Shown one piece after another: positions 10,449 through 22,115 of a stretch of DNA of 64,000 nucleotides. Source of the stretch: Isochrysis galbana (taxonomy: Eukaryota; Haptophyta; Isochrysidales; Isochrysidaceae); contig CM030938.1 in the NCBI GenBank assembly GCA_018136815.1, positions 842,128-906,127 of the forward strand. Reading direction: 5' to 3'. Position 1 is the first letter of the stretch. The number at the start of each line of letters is the position of its first letter. The notes under the pieces are model-generated. The model had not been told where the DNA came from. It did not search any database and worked only from the letters and a program-made list of their open reading frames with translations. Both the position numbers and the translations under genes were made by a program.

Positions 10449-12511
10449 ATGCCCGCAGTCCTCGACCCGCTCGAGAGCAGCAGCCACAAGCGGAGCAAGA
10501 CAGAGGCCTCCCCTGCCCCCTTCCCCCCACCCCCTCTCCTCGGCTCCACGCCCCAGCAGCAGCAGCAGGCTCTCCTTCAGCTCCACGCAAGGGCCGCCGC
10601 AGAGGTCTGTGCCTCTCTCTCTCCCCTCTCCCCCCCTCTCTCCCCCCTCTCCCTCCCCTTTCTCTCCCCCCCCTCCCTCTCCCTTCTCCCCCCTCCCCCC
10701 CCGCCCCTCTCCCTTCCGCCTTCTCTCTTCCCCCTCTCCCTCCTCCCCCTCTCCCTCCCACCTCTCTCGGACTGCCCGCTCCCCGCCGCCGCCGGCGCGC
10801 GCGCTCTCTCCTCTCCCTCTCCCTCTCCCGTCCTCGCGCAAGCCCCTTGTCCGACCCCCCTCCGCCCCTCCCCCCGCTCCACCACGTGTGCGCGCGCCGC
10901 TGTGTGCTGCTCACCCACCCACCTTCCGTGTGCGACTCCGTCGTGTCCCGTCTCGTCCCACTCCGCACCAGCCGCGCGGGTGGCCCCCCCCCTCCTTGCG
11001 CCTCGCTCAAAGCCGCCTGCCCCTGCTCCGCCTCCGCTCGCTTCTCTCACCAGGCCCTCCGACGGTGCCCGCCTTGACCCCACCCCACCCCCCACCTGCA
11101 CCCGCTCGCAGGCCGCCCGCGCCGTCGGCCTGTCCCCCATTGCGGCGCTGCAGGCGCTGCCCCACCTCGTCGCCGACTTTCCGCTGGTGAGGGTCGCGAG
11201 CCGCACCCCTCCCCCGCTGAACCCCCCCACCACCACCACCACCTCCCGACCGCCCGTCGATCAGCGCTGGCCCCTGCCCGCCAACCCCCCCCCCCCCCCC
11301 CCTTTTGGCCCTTCCGACGCAGCACGCCATCTTGCAGCAGCAGCAGCCCGTGGCCGAGGCCGCCCCCGAGCCGCCACCTCCGCCCGTCTTCGCTGCGCAC
11401 TGGGCCAACGAGGGCCACGGGCCACTGCCGCCGCCCGCCGATCCGGACGCGCCGCCCGCAGGGGCGGAGCTGGTCACGACTGACGGGCCGCGCGCCGAGG
11501 GCGATGAGGAGCACATCTGCCACATCTGCCGCAAGGTCTTCAAGCGCGAGATGAACCTCGTCTTCCACATGACGACGCACCGGCCGAAGCAGCCCAAGCA
11601 GGAGCTCGAGCCGGACGGCTCGGAGCCCATCAGCTGCCAGGACTGCGGCAAGATGTTTGGCACCAAGTACCAGGCGAAGAAGCACTACTTGCGCCGCCAC
11701 TTCCAGGGCGAGCGCCCCTTTGCGTGCGGCAAATGCGGCAAGCGCTTCGTCGTGCGCGAGGACCTGACGATGCATGCCAAGAGCTGCGGCAACGTCTACA
11801 CGTGCGGCTCGTGCAACGTGCGGCTCTGCTCGCTTGGCGCGCTCAAGCGCCACTGCAAACACTTCGGGCACACGGCGCTCTCGCTCGAGCCGGTGCAGGA
11901 CGTGCGCCGCCCGGACGGCGGGGCGCCCGTCGACCACCACGCGCCGCAGCGGTTTTCGCCCGCAGGTGAGCGCCACTCGTCGCTGCAGCCCCGACCGCCG
12001 CGGACGCGCGCCGCCGCCGCTCATGTCCTCGCGTGCGCGTGCAGCAGGCGCGCCGATCGGCATTGTGCCGCCCCTCGTGCCCGCCGGAGCCGTGCTATCT
12101 GCACCGAACGAGGCGGCCGCCCAGATGTTCGTCAGCCAGCTCATCGCCCAGTCCCATGCCGGCGGCCGGCCTTGCCCACACCCGGCAGTGGCCACCCTTA
12201 CCACGCCGCCGGGCGGCGCGCCGGCGCCGGCGCCCCCCTTCCCGCCAGCGGTCCTCGCGGCCTCGCTCCCACCGAGCGCCACGGATGCCGGCGCGCGCGC
12301 CTTGGACTGGCTGCGGGCCGACGGTGCGCGCCGCGAGCCCAGGCGCGCCCCGAGCTCCTCGGCCCGCCGATCGAAGCGACCGGTCCACGGCTCGCTTGCG
12401 TCCTCGGCCCCTCTGCCGACCCCTCCTTCCCCCCTCTCGTGCCACGCAGGTATGAACGCTGCATGCCTCGCTGCCCAGACCCTCGTCTCCTCGTCCGCCC
12501 GCCTCTCATGA
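10449..12511 (+). CDS. STOP1/IDD-like C2H2 zinc-finger transcription factor
   Basis: Proposed exons are 10449-10604, 11112-11186, 11323-11965, 12045-12323 and 12450-12511, giving 404 residues with consistent phases and GT-AG introns. Intron 1 is a (CT)-rich tract. Four zinc fingers occupy about residues 143-260. The first two have HICHICRKVF and CQDCGKMF with His-His ends. The third (RPFACGKCGKRFVVREDL, ending HAKSC) is C2HC. The fourth is CGSCNVRLCSLGALKRHC, ending FGH. A C2HC pair ending in a FGH-type tail resembles plant STOP1 and IDD/WIP factors, which bind DNA in the nucleus. Flanks are Gln-rich (residues 37-50 and 82-86) and Pro/Ala-rich, typical of activation regions. Target genes cannot be inferred. 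The last intron is less certain: without it exon 4 simply reads on to the same stop in another frame choice. Confidence 0.75.
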
Positions 12512-14190
12512 CCCACGGCCACCACCCCTGTGCGTCGCGGCCCACCCGCGCCCCGGAGTCCCCTCGCGCGCCGTTGGAGCCCCCGCACCCGCCGCTGGAG
12601 CTCCTGTAGCGGCCATTGGACCCCTCGCACGCATCCTTGGAGCCCCGGCGGGTCGACGGACAAGGCGCTGCGGCGGTAGCGACTCGGGCAACCGGCCATC
12701 GCGCTCCCCCCCACTGCCCCAACGGTGGCCGCAGAAGGTGGGGCACCTCCCGCATTCTGAGATCATGCCGATGTGTGGCGCATCAGGGCTGCGCCCACGC
12801 CCCGCCGAGAGGGTGGTGCGAGCGCGCCTCGCCACCGGTCGCCGCCTCAGAGCCCGGCCATCCCGAGCTGCACGGCGTCGGCGGCTGACCGGCTTGCTCG
12901 CGCTGCGGCAGCGCCTTCGTGTGAGGGTCGCACGCCAAACGACTCTTTGATTCCAAAGAGCGCCGAATTAGGACGAGCAGTTTTAGTTATTGCGGTCGTA
13001 CCAGCGCTGTGGTGACTGCGTGCAGGGGCCGAGTTGTACGTGGGGCGTGCTGCCGTCATCACTTCCCAGTCGGTGACCTCGCAATGTCGTCGGTGCTCCG
13101 CCTCTGAGTCGGGGTCCCCTCGCTGTGTCTGTCCATGGTCCATGGTCATGCAGTGCTGCAGTTGTGGTTAGCTGCAAGTTTTGGGGCGCACACTCGAATG
13201 TTGAATAGTCTAAGCGTCATGGGTTCTGATAAGCTCCGGCGACAACTGCAGTTTGATGCATATTAGAGTCCCACCTCCTTCCTCGCCCTTTCGGTTCCTT
13301 CCCGCGCCCGCTGCACACTAGTCCGCTGCGCCAATCCCATGTGCCCCATTGCGCGAGCCGCTGTCGGGCCCTTGCTCTCGCCCGCCAACCGTGCTACCGC
13401 CTGCACACGCCCATGCCTACGCTTTGAGAGGGCGCCCCGGAAACAACTCTTATAAGTGGGGGTCAATGGGCGCCTCGCGCCCACGGCCCTCACTCCATCG
13501 CGGACACCCCCCGGCACCCGGGGTGGGCCCGCACGTACAACCAACCTCGGGCCGCCCTGCCTTTTGGCAGGGAGGGGCTGGGCAATCATCATTCTGCCCC
13601 CCCCAAAAACTCCTTAATATTCTCGCCGCGCACGCGACCCTGCACAACTAGTGAGCAGCCGCGCCCGCATCCCTTATCACACCATCACACTTGCCTTGCG
13701 GCCCGTCCCCTCGTGCTCTACCTAGGGCTAGGGGCTGAGTGCGTGCGGTGCGTGGTGCGTGGGCGGTATGCAGTGAGCAGTGACAAGTGACAAGCGGCGT
13801 GTACCGATCCCCGATGGACCCGTCCTCGACTCCCTCCTGCGCCACCGGGCAATCGGTCGTTTCTTGTGTTCTCTCTTGATTGGTGACGTATTGGGCCATT
13901 GGGATTGCGCTCTTTTCTCTTTTCGGGGTTTTCGTGTCCAGCCGGTCGGAGTCGGAGTTTGAGTTGGTGTGGTCGTCGTATTCGTATGTCTGCGCAAGGC
14001 TCTTTCTGCTATGTTCAGCGCATGCGCCACTAGGGTCATGTTCGTGTTCATCGCAAGGGCGCCTCTGTCGCATGTTTTTAAAGACCGGCCCGTGTTCACC
14101 ATGTACCATGTAGGGCGCGTACCTTACACGAATATTCATGCCTGCAGCCTTCAGAAGTCAGAAGGGCACGAATAGAGTACAACATACCAC
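12512..14190. other. Intergenic with a short interspersed element copy
   Basis: No gene was recognised. About 13602-13880 is related, in reverse sense, over roughly 250 bases to the TSD-flanked element at 48492-48749. Shared blocks include the TTAAGGAG/TTAAGAAG end, TGCCTTGCGGC, CTACCTAGGG and CCTGCGCCA. Confidence 0.55.
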
Positions 14191-14194
14191 TAGT

Positions 14195-14489
14195 AGGGAT
14201 CTATAAATACTGTAGAGAGTAGAGTAGAGGAGTAGAGTAGAGTAGTCGCCGGGCTCCCTCGCATACTACTAGAGTAGTATAAATACTCTAGAGAGTAGAG
14301 TAGTCGACGGGCTCCCTCGCATACTACTAGTATAAATACTCTAGAGAGTAGAGTAGTCGCCGGGCTCCCTCGCATACTACTAGTATAAATACTCTAGAGA
14401 GTAGAGTAGTCGCCGGGCTCCCTCGCATACTACTAGTATAAATACTCTAGAGAGTAGAGTAGTCGCCGGGCTCCCTCGCATACTACTAT
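14195..14489. repeat. Tandem array of a 53-bp TATA-containing unit
   Basis: About five copies of a unit containing TATAAATACTCTAGAGAG, GAGTAGTCGCCGGGCTCCCT and CGCATACTACTAG. The same units reappear at 21978-22075, on the far side of the retroelement block and next to the cysteinyl-tRNA synthetase gene. The array was evidently continuous before the insertions. Confidence 0.9.
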
Positions 14490-15019
14490 TGTGTGAGATG
14501 GAGTGGAGCTGTGGCTGTGTTGCATGTAGAGGCAGGAGAGTTGATGCATGTAACATGTGAGGTACAATTCGGAGGCATGGGGCGCGGGCTACCGGACACA
14601 TGGGGAGCACGCATCGAAGGGGCTGAGGATGAACGGGAGTCCTCGACTGGCATGTGATCACGTGAGGCGGGAACGAGGACGGAGGGCACAGAGGGCAGGA
14701 GACCACAGGAGCGCTCGAGCGATAGCGCTGGGCGTCAGAAGAGATACCGACCCAAGAGAAGGCACGCGGGGGGAAAGAGAGAACACACGGGAAAGAAGAG
14801 AGATGACGGCGGGCGGAAACACTCAGGGGGAACGGGGAGAGAGGAAAGGAGAGACGAGGCGGGAAACGGGGAGAGAGGGACGCGAGGGGACGATCCTATC
14901 GGGAGCGGACGAAAGGCGAGCGTGACGCGGTACTAGACGACGGAGAGGGAGTCACGCGAGGAGATCTAATGGCGGGAAAGATGCATGGGGGTATGAACGA
15001 CCCCCCCCTACCCGCAACA
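14490..15019 (-). mobile_element. 3' LTR of the Copia element (type Y)
   Basis: About 530 bp. On the minus strand it begins TGTTGCGGG and ends CACACA, so it has TG...CA ends. It lies directly after the Copia stop codon and a G-rich purine tract (15020-15030). It shares many blocks with the LTR at 27638-28233 (GTGGAGCTGTGGCTGTG, CGCTCGAGCGA) and with 41400-41700, but differs from the LTR at 21337-21977. The five bases beyond it (ACTAT) nearly match ACTAG beyond the other LTR. Confidence 0.75.
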
Positions 15020-15030
15020 CCCCCCCCGAT
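15020..15030 (-). promoter_or_regulatory. Polypurine tract of the Copia element
   Basis: A G run on the minus strand immediately before the LTR start at 15019. This is the expected position of the plus-strand DNA primer in an LTR retrotransposon. Confidence 0.6.
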
Positions 15031-15103
15031 GCGAGAGTCGGTGTCCGGGCGGCGATCGCAGCGCAGAAGGCGGGGAGGGACGAGGGGCAATGGAGCAAGG
15101 TGG

Positions 15104-18100
15104 TCAGGCGGATGCGTGAGCCCACGCGTTGGTGGCGTAGCGAACGCAGGCATCGAGCTTGCGCTTGGGTAGCCACTTGGTGAGGAAGTCGGCGGCCATG
15201 TGCTCGGTGCCGACATGACGTAGAGCGACTTCGCCGGACGCAACACGTTGAAGAAGGACGTGATAGCGGCGCATGAAGTGGCGGGCGCGGGAGGGAGCGG
15301 AGCGCAGGGAGCCGACGCGCATGTTCGCAAGATTGTCGGTGCCGACGAGGGTGGGTCCGTCGAGGTCGACGCCGATGGCGCGTAGGATCTCGCGGGCGTA
15401 CGAGACACCTTCGGCGGCCTTGCAGGAGGCGATGCCCTCCGCCTCCATGGAGGAGTCGACGACGAGAGCGAGTTTTTTCGTTTGGTGGAGGATCGCCCCG
15501 CCGCCGAAGGTCAAGAGGACGCCGTAGATGTTGCGGTCGCCCCATGTCGCGTCAGCGAGAGCTTCGAGGTGGGCGGGGGCGGGCTCGGAGGTATCGACGT
15601 GCGCGGCGATGGCGGCGGTGAAACGCGGCGAGGTGGAGAGGGCGAGACCGCCGTACGTGATGCCGACGTCTTTCTCGCGGTGGGCGATGACGAGGGTGGC
15701 GCGTGCAACGTCGTAGGCTGCGGCGGGCGGCGAGGACATGATGCATGACAGGCGGTGGAGGAGGAGGGAGATGCGCGGATGGAGGAGCTCGATGAATTTG
15801 AGCGATCCGATGAGCTGCTGAGTGCGCACTTGAAGCGGCGATAGTTTGCGTGAGTCGTGGGGGACGAGATCGAGGCTGTCTGCGAGATCGGTGAGCTTCT
15901 TGCCAACGGGGAGCGAAGGGAGTGGCTGACCGTCGAGGAGCTCGGGGAGATGTTGCCGGGCGGCTTCGACGATTTTCTGGGGCATGGAGAGGGAGAGAGA
16001 GCGGGAAGCGCGATCGCGGGAGATGGAGAAGCCTTTGAACGAGGTGGGATCGGGGTCGTAGCGAACATCGCCGAAGAGGGCGGAGAGGTGGGCGCAGAGG
16101 TCGCGGCTGACCCGGCGGGCGAGGGCGGAATCCTCGGAGAAAAGAAGGTCGTCGACGACGACGAGGAGGCGGCAGAGGCCGCCTGGGGAGGCGAAGGTCC
16201 ATAGGTCGTTGACGTCTTCGGCGCGAAGCCAGCCGCGGGAGGCGAGCTCCGTGTAGAGACGGTCCTGCCATTCGCGTCCGGCCGGCTCCTCGCCCCAGAG
16301 GGAGCTAGCGCATTCGACGCAGAGCGGCGAGCCGTCGTCGGCGGTAAGATGAGCGAGGGTGGTGGGGAGGGCGAGGTAGGTGAGGGGCCGTTGCTGGCGG
16401 AGGCCGTTCATGTATGCGTTGGGCACGTCGGCTTTGGCGAGGTCGTGGTCGCGGATGGCAGCGTCGGCGAGGATGGTTTTGATGGTGAGGTCATCGGCGA
16501 CGGAGGAGAAGGTGATGATGTGGGCGGTGGATGGGTCGCCGGTCCGTTCGAGAAGGGCTCGTTGACGACCGCCGTCGGCGCAGTGGCGAGATTTGAAGGG
16601 ATTACGCTCGTCAAGCCCGCCAGTGGCGGGGTCGATTTTGATCTTGCGGGCGGTGACGACCGGTGAGATGGGGATGCCCTGTTCGCGGGGAACGGAGACG
16701 GGGACGAGGCGATTCCCGGGGAAGGCGAGGATGCTATGGAGGGCTTTCTCATCGGCGGCCAGCCACGCATCGCGCTGTGGCGAGGCGAGAACTTCACGAG
16801 CGGTGGCGGGCACCGTGAAACGCGCGGGGCCGGAAGGGGTGTTGACGTCGACGACTTCTTGCGTGGCTTTGAGGCACGAGGGCTCGGGGGGGGCGGGGGA
16901 AATGAGGAGGAAGGGCGGAGGGGGAAGGGCTGCGGAGGCGGTGAGGAGGCGTGCGCGTGCGGCGTCAAGATTGTCGATGGAGCTGGCGAGGAAGGGCAGG
17001 GCGTCGTCGTCGAGGATGTGTTCAAGGATGGAGTTGTAAACGGCGACGTGTTCCGCGGCGACGGTGGATTCCATGGCGAGGGCGGTGGCGGCGAAAGCTG
17101 AGGCGGCGGCGCGAGACCGAGTAACGGGTCCGGGTCGGGGGGTGGGTGGGGCGGAGGTTGGCATGCTGTTAGTGTCTAGGAGGCGCCATTGAAAATCGGA
17201 GGAGGCAAGGTCGTGCGCGTAGGTGTCGTCGGCGTAGCCGTCGTAGGCGATGGTGTGGCGACGGCGGCCGGTGGTGTAGGTGTGGGCGTCGACAACGGTG
17301 CCGGTGTACCAGGCGGAGGCGAGGTCGCCGTCGCGGTGCGGCCAGAGGACTTCGAGGCGGGTGCCAATGGGAACGTCGACGGTGGGAAGGGTAGCGCGGG
17401 CGTTGTCAGTGGCTGGCGAAGGTGGCGGCGGGGGGGCGGCGTCGGCGAGAGTTTGGACGGCGACGTCGACGGCTGCGACGGTGGAGGGCAGGCTGGAGCG
17501 GACGAGGGCGAGCTCGTTGAGGGGGCGCACGTGATGTTGATGAACGACGCCGAGGCGGTTGTCGCGAAGGACGACGTAAGAGGAGCCACGGATGCCGAGG
17601 AAGCGGCCAATGGAGGCGCGAGGGCGATCGAGGCTGCCTTTCGGTCCGCGCACGTCCTCGACGACGACAACGGTGCACCCAAAGATGAGTGGAACGGGGC
17701 GTTCGAAAGAGGGAACAGCGCCGGTAAAGCGTTGGAACTTTGTGAGTGGGGCGCCGGGGCGAGCGGTGCGGTTGTCGAGGAAATTGGCGTACTCGCGTGC
17801 GGGGAGGAGGAAGGATGTGGGGAGGCGAGCGCGTTGCAGCATGGCCTCGGCGGCGCGGGTGATGATGTCGTGGTGGCGCTCGGCACGTCCGACGCCCTCG
17901 TGGTGCTCGCGCGACGTGAGCTGTACGAGTAGGCCGAGTTCTCGTTCGACACGTGTACGAAAGTCGGAGGTGGCGAGTTCGGGGGCGCGATCAAAACGAA
18001 GGCGAAGGGGTTGGTGGCCGAGGGCGCGGGCTTCGAGAGCGACTCGACGGAGGAAAGTGAGCCAGTCCTCCATCGTGTGCGAGCGGCCGGGGAAGACGAA

Positions 18101-19761
18101 GGCGTATGACGTGAATTCATCCACGGCTTCGAAGTGGTAGATGGCTCCGTCAGCGGGGGAAGCGGCGGAGTGTGGGCCGAATCCATCGCATATGAAGAGG
18201 GCGGCGGGGCGGGTAGCGAGGTCGCGGGTGGGCGTGCTGCGTACGGGGGGGTGCTTGGCTTGAGCGAGTGCGCGCGGCATGCTGGAGTCAACTGTGGCGC
18301 GTTGGGCGGGGGAGAGGGAGTCGAGGCGAATGCCGTGCGTGGAGCGGGAAGTGTCGGCAAGGCCGGCGGAGTCGGTGCCGAGGCGAGCGGCCCACAAGAG
18401 GGCAGAGTCGTTGGCATTCAGGAGAGATGCGGCGTAGGCAGCGGGAACGTTCGTGGAGGGGCTGGGGTGGAAGGCAACATCGATGTAGAATAGGCCGTGC
18501 GCGCGGCGGAGGGCGAGAGCGGAGCCGTCTGGAAAGAGTAATTCGGAGGGTTTGGGGGCGGGCCTCTTGTGAATTGCGACGCGTAGGGAGTCAATGAGGA
18601 CGGATTCCGAGATGATGTTCGGACCCGCGGGGGCACAGAGGAAACCGACGGTGTACGGGGGAGCTGAGGGTGCACCGAAAGAAACGCGGGCCAAAGCTTC
18701 GGAGGCGTAAGGAAGGCCGCCAGCGATGCCTTTGATGATGCCGGAGGAGGGGGAGTGAAGGCAAAGAGCGGAGACGGCGGGGTCGGAGAGGATGTTGGCG
18801 TTAGCGCCGCCGTCGAGCTGGAAGGAGATGGTAGTGGGTGCGGGCGAGGTAGTGGCGGTGGAATGGGAGACGGACGGTTCGAGTGCGTCGGCGGCGATGG
18901 CGAGGGAGCAGGAGCGCAGGATGGGAGGAGCGAAGGCGGTGGAGCATAGCGGGCCGGTGGTGGCGGGCTCAGGGGGAAGGGAGTTGGCGAGCAGGGGAAG
19001 CTCGTCGAGATAAGCGTCGAGGAGAGCGTCGGTGTCGTTGGGGGCTTGGTCGGGGTGGGGAGGGGCGATGGCGACGCGAGCAGAAGGGGGCTCGAGAGCG
19101 TCGGAGGCGATGGCTAGCGATCCGAAGGGGGCTAGGAAGGCGGAGGCGGCGGAGCACAAGGGGCTGGCGGTGGGCAGAGTAAAGGGGGCGGGGTCGGCGA
19201 GGGGGGAGGGGTGATCCTGCAGGTAGAGGTCGAGGATGTCGTCCGCTTCGGTGCAGGAGTCAGGGAGGGTGGAGGCGAGGGCAGCCTGGGGGGCGCGGGG
19301 GACGGGCGGGAGGGGGTGGTGGCGTTCGACCCAGAGGCGAGCGAGGTGCTCGTAGATGCGGACGGGGAGAGGCTCGCCGAGGGCGTTGGTGAGGGAGCGA
19401 GGGTTGGGGGGGTCGGGAGCGTGCACGACGCAAGCGGTGGAGGGGCGGGCGCCGACGCAGAATTTGTCGCCGCATGCTGGGCAGCGAAGGGGGCAGGTGC
19501 GAGAGGAACAAGAGGGCTTGCCGCAGATGAAGCATAGGGCGGGGCCCGTCCGAGGGAGGCGGGAGGAGGCGGCGGCGTTCGCGGTGGGGGTGGAAGGGGG
19601 GGGCGAAGGGGGCGGGGATGTTGTGGCTTGGGCGGTGGCGACGGCGGCGAGAGCGGTGGTGGGCGACGTCGGGCGAAGCCATAGGGCGATGGTGGCGACG
19701 AGTTGGGGTAGGGACCACGCGAGGCGCGAGGCGGCCTTGGATGTTGGCTTCGTGGAGCTCG
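15104..19761 (-). CDS. Copia (Ty1) Gag-Pol polyprotein, N-terminus missing
   Basis: An open frame of about 1,550 codons without a stop. In order it shows a zinc-knuckle-like CFICGKPSC plus CPACGDKFC, an aspartic protease FQLDGGANANILSD, and an integrase. The integrase shows VDEFTSY, RFDRAPEL and GVGRAERHHD. Reverse transcriptase motifs KADVPNAYMNG and VVVDDLLFSED follow, where VVDD replaces the usual YVDD, and then RNase H (DSSMEAEG, TDNLANM, HVGTEHMAADFLTK). The order protease, integrase, RT, RNase H defines Copia. At the upper edge (about 19761) the sequence switches to a LINE ORF1 fragment, so the N-terminal Gag is lost and no Copia start codon is assigned. The open pol frame suggests recent insertion. 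Confidence 0.9.
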
Positions 19762-21120
19762 CGCCTTGTCTTGCTCGCAAGTACATTGGCGAAAGCTCAC
19801 TTGATTTTTGCGAAGGAAAGATATGGCCCATGGCTTGTCGTAGCCTTTGCATCCTCCCGGGGCGCCGTGTATGGCGATCTCCCCCTCAGGGGTTACGCAT
19901 TCGACCGAGGAGCGGACAGCGTAGTCCAGATTGAAACTCTCCCCGTCGTCGAGGGTCACGAGAATGTTCCTAGGGAAGCGGTGTCCTAGGGCGGATGTGT
20001 CCGTGTAGACATAGAAGTGCCAGATCGGGCGTTTGCCCGATTCTACTTTGGTGATCCCCTCGAGGGTGGTCTTGGCGCGCTGTTGGTTGCCCCTGAGCAC
20101 GTGGAAGCCTTCACGCTCCAGCGCGCTAGCCAGGTGGCGGGTCTTGGTCTTGTATGCCTTGACCGGGTCAAAAATGCGAAAGACGATATACGTTGCCACC
20201 TCCTTTAGAGAGGATCGGATCGCGCTCGACTTGCGAGGGGCTGAATCGGCAAATGCCCCATAGGTGATCGCAAACTCGTGCGGGATGCCCGATAGGGTGG
20301 CTTGGATTTTGTCGCCGTACGCGGCCTTGAATTGTTCGTGTGCGTCGTCATCGACGTAGAATATCCAAGGACCTTTGCGGCCTTTGTCCATCCCATCGGG
20401 GGTAGCATCCAAGCCTTCCAACTTGGAGAGAAGAAACTTCATATAGGTAGCTATGTCCTCGCTCTTGATGTCCTTCTTGTCCTCCGCTAGCTGTGCTAGC
20501 TGAATGTAGAATGGAGTATCCTCCGGTTCTTCCTCCTCATCTTGACCATGAGGGGGAGAAGCGAATTGTGTGGCTATGGGTGGAGTCGGCTTCGGGTCCG
20601 ACTGTGGGTCCGCTCGCTTACGCGAGGGCGGCTGGGGCTGTTGGGAAGATGGAGGTGGAGCTTGCCTTGCTTCATGGGGGTGCTTTCCTTTGGGGCCGGC
20701 CGCCTCAGCGTATGACTTCTGTGCAGTGTTGTTCAGAGGGTTGGAAGCCGTAAAGGCCCCAAGAATTGTTTGTTGTGTGTAGTGCCCGCCCACGAGGGGT
20801 GCACTGCTGGTAGGAGTTGCCACCATGGGGGTGGCAGCCAGGCTGCCACCCACCATGGGGATTCCTTGATGGGCCAACAGGCCAGTGGGGGCAGGCGGCA
20901 GAGCCAGAGTCTGGCCCTGCTGGTCTGCAGGGAACAGGGCCCTCCCTGTTCCCTGCTTCTGCGCCTGGTGGGGAGGCGAGGGTGGGAGGATCATATCGAC
21001 GTCGCTGTCAGTCAGTGGGGCGGCCTGCGAGCGCTTCGGCTCCGGCGGCTTGGGGCGGCCCCTGTGGGGCGTCGTGACGGCGGGAGGCTGGGGATCGGGA
21101 GCGGTCGGCGCGCGCTCCAT
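19762..21120 (-). CDS. LINE family A ORF1 (3'-truncated)
   Basis: Begins MERAPTAP, then a basic stretch (RGRPKPPEPKR), an acidic TDSDVDM segment, Pro/Gln-rich sequence, a second basic segment (RKRADPQSDPKP), and a folded-looking region from about DTPFYIQLAQLAEDKK onward. The segments FRIFDP, HFYVYTDTSALGHRFPRN and NLDYAVRSSVECVTPEGE are shared with copy A2. It is probably the nucleic-acid-binding N-terminal product of the LINE. No known domain is certain. The frame is open up to the junction with Copia. Confidence 0.7.
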
Positions 21121-21142
21121 CGCTCGAACTATAACAATAGTT
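19762..21142 (-). mobile_element. LINE family A, 5' fragment (copy A1)
   Basis: The 5' end is intact and the 3' part is missing. The element starts with a hairpin at 21127-21142 (AACTAT, loop TGTT, ATAGTT on the minus strand), then the ORF1 start at 21120. It ends where Copia sequence begins, after the shared CEQDKA codons also present in copy A2. A 5'-complete, 3'-truncated LINE is unusual for simple target-primed insertion and points to a later deletion or recombination. Confidence 0.8.
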
Positions 21143-21325
21143 TGATGGGTGGGTAATGGTACTGGGCTGGTGGAAATGGTTGATGGGAATGGAGATGTGG
21201 AGGATGTGGGTGAAGATGGATGTTGTGTGCCGGTTGAGGAGTGGATGGTGGCGACGGAGCGGCGGCTGCGGCTGCGTGAGGCAAGGAAGCGGGGCTGGGG
21301 ATGTGGGAGGGCGGGATCGGTACCC
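21143..21325 (-). mobile_element. Copia type X leader/Gag N-terminal region
   Basis: Between the primer-binding site and LINE A1 the minus strand encodes His/Pro-rich sequence (for example PPHLHSHQPFPP) resembling the Pro-rich Gag start of the copy at 26513-27637. It is interrupted at 21142 by the LINE. Confidence 0.55.
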
Positions 21326-21336
21326 CTCCGCTACCA
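21326..21336 (-). promoter_or_regulatory. Primer-binding site, initiator tRNA-Met type
   Basis: TGGTAGCGGAG directly follows the LTR end. It is close to the complement of eukaryotic initiator tRNA-Met 3' ends, the usual Copia primer. An identical sequence follows the LTR at 27638. Confidence 0.65.
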
Positions 21337-21977
21337 TGTGGTGTGTGGAGTGGCATGAGAGTGGCTGTGTTGGTGAGTGTGTGAGGTGCTTGTGGCTGTG
21401 CTTGAACTTGAGCATTGTGATGGATGGAGGGAGAGGGTGAGCGTGACAGCGATGTGGGAGCGAGTTCAGATGTCCTATTACATGGTACAACGGGAGGGAC
21501 GGGGAGCATGACAACGAGTGGGGCGGGGTAGAGCACACGAGGAGTGGACACGGAGGGACTGCTTCCGAGCGAGCGCGCCAGAAACAAAAGACACGAAACC
21601 TAAGGGAGAGAACCGGGGAGGGGACGCGGGAAACTCTAGGAACAGGGGAAAGACTAATGGAAAGAAGGGGGGGGGACCGGACGTCGGACGAGCGAAGGGA
21701 GGGGCGAGCGCACGGGACTCCGAGTCTCGTCGGAGCGGGGGGAACCAAAGGAACCGCTGGGGTTGCATGGGAGGGGGGGAAGGAAGAGATCCAGGCTTGG
21801 AGCCGCACGCGAGGGAACCGGGGAGGAAGGGAAGAGAGGGAAGGGAGCAAGGAGCGGGGCGGGAAAGGGGAGGGGGCGCTCTTAGAATAGAGCGCACCGC
21901 ATAGTGAGGAGAGTGTTCCCGAGACACGCTCCAAGAATAGAGTGTGTCGCGTGGAATGCTCCCCCTTACCCACAACA
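21337..21977 (-). mobile_element. 5' LTR, Copia type X
   Basis: About 641 bp, beginning TGTTGTGGGT and ending CACCACA on the minus strand, followed by the primer-binding site. It resembles the plus-strand fragment at 49010-49281 more than the 3' LTR at 14490-15019. The 5' and 3' LTRs flanking this block therefore come from different subfamilies. Confidence 0.7.
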
Positions 21978-22075
21978 ACTAGAGTAATAAATACTCTAGA
22001 GAGTAGAATAGTCGCCGGGCTCCCTCACATACTACATACTACTAGTATAAATACTCTCGAGAGTAGAGCTCGCCC
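21978..22075. repeat. Right remnant of the 53-bp TATA-containing array
   Basis: Two degenerate units (AATAAATACTCTAGAGAG and GTATAAATACTCTCGAGAG) continue the array seen at 14195-14489. They end about 40 bases before the start codon at 22116. Confidence 0.85.
22046..22053 (+). promoter_or_regulatory. TATA-like element upstream of the CysRS gene
   Basis: TATAAATA lies 62 bases before the start codon, inside the last 53-bp repeat unit. It is the most promoter-like sequence near this gene. Function is inferred from position only. Confidence 0.4.
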
Positions 22076-22115
22076 CGCGCGCGTCGGGGGGGAGAGCAGA
22101 GCTCGCGCGGCGCGC

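Noticed and set aside
11047-12714. Large minus-strand open frame opposite the zinc-finger gene
   Set aside because: The plus strand has clear zinc fingers and consistent splice phases. The opposite frame is a GC-rich shadow.
19132-19761. LINE ORF1 continuing into Copia as a true fusion protein
   Set aside because: The frame stays open by chance in GC-rich DNA. Copia coding is in a different frame on this strand.
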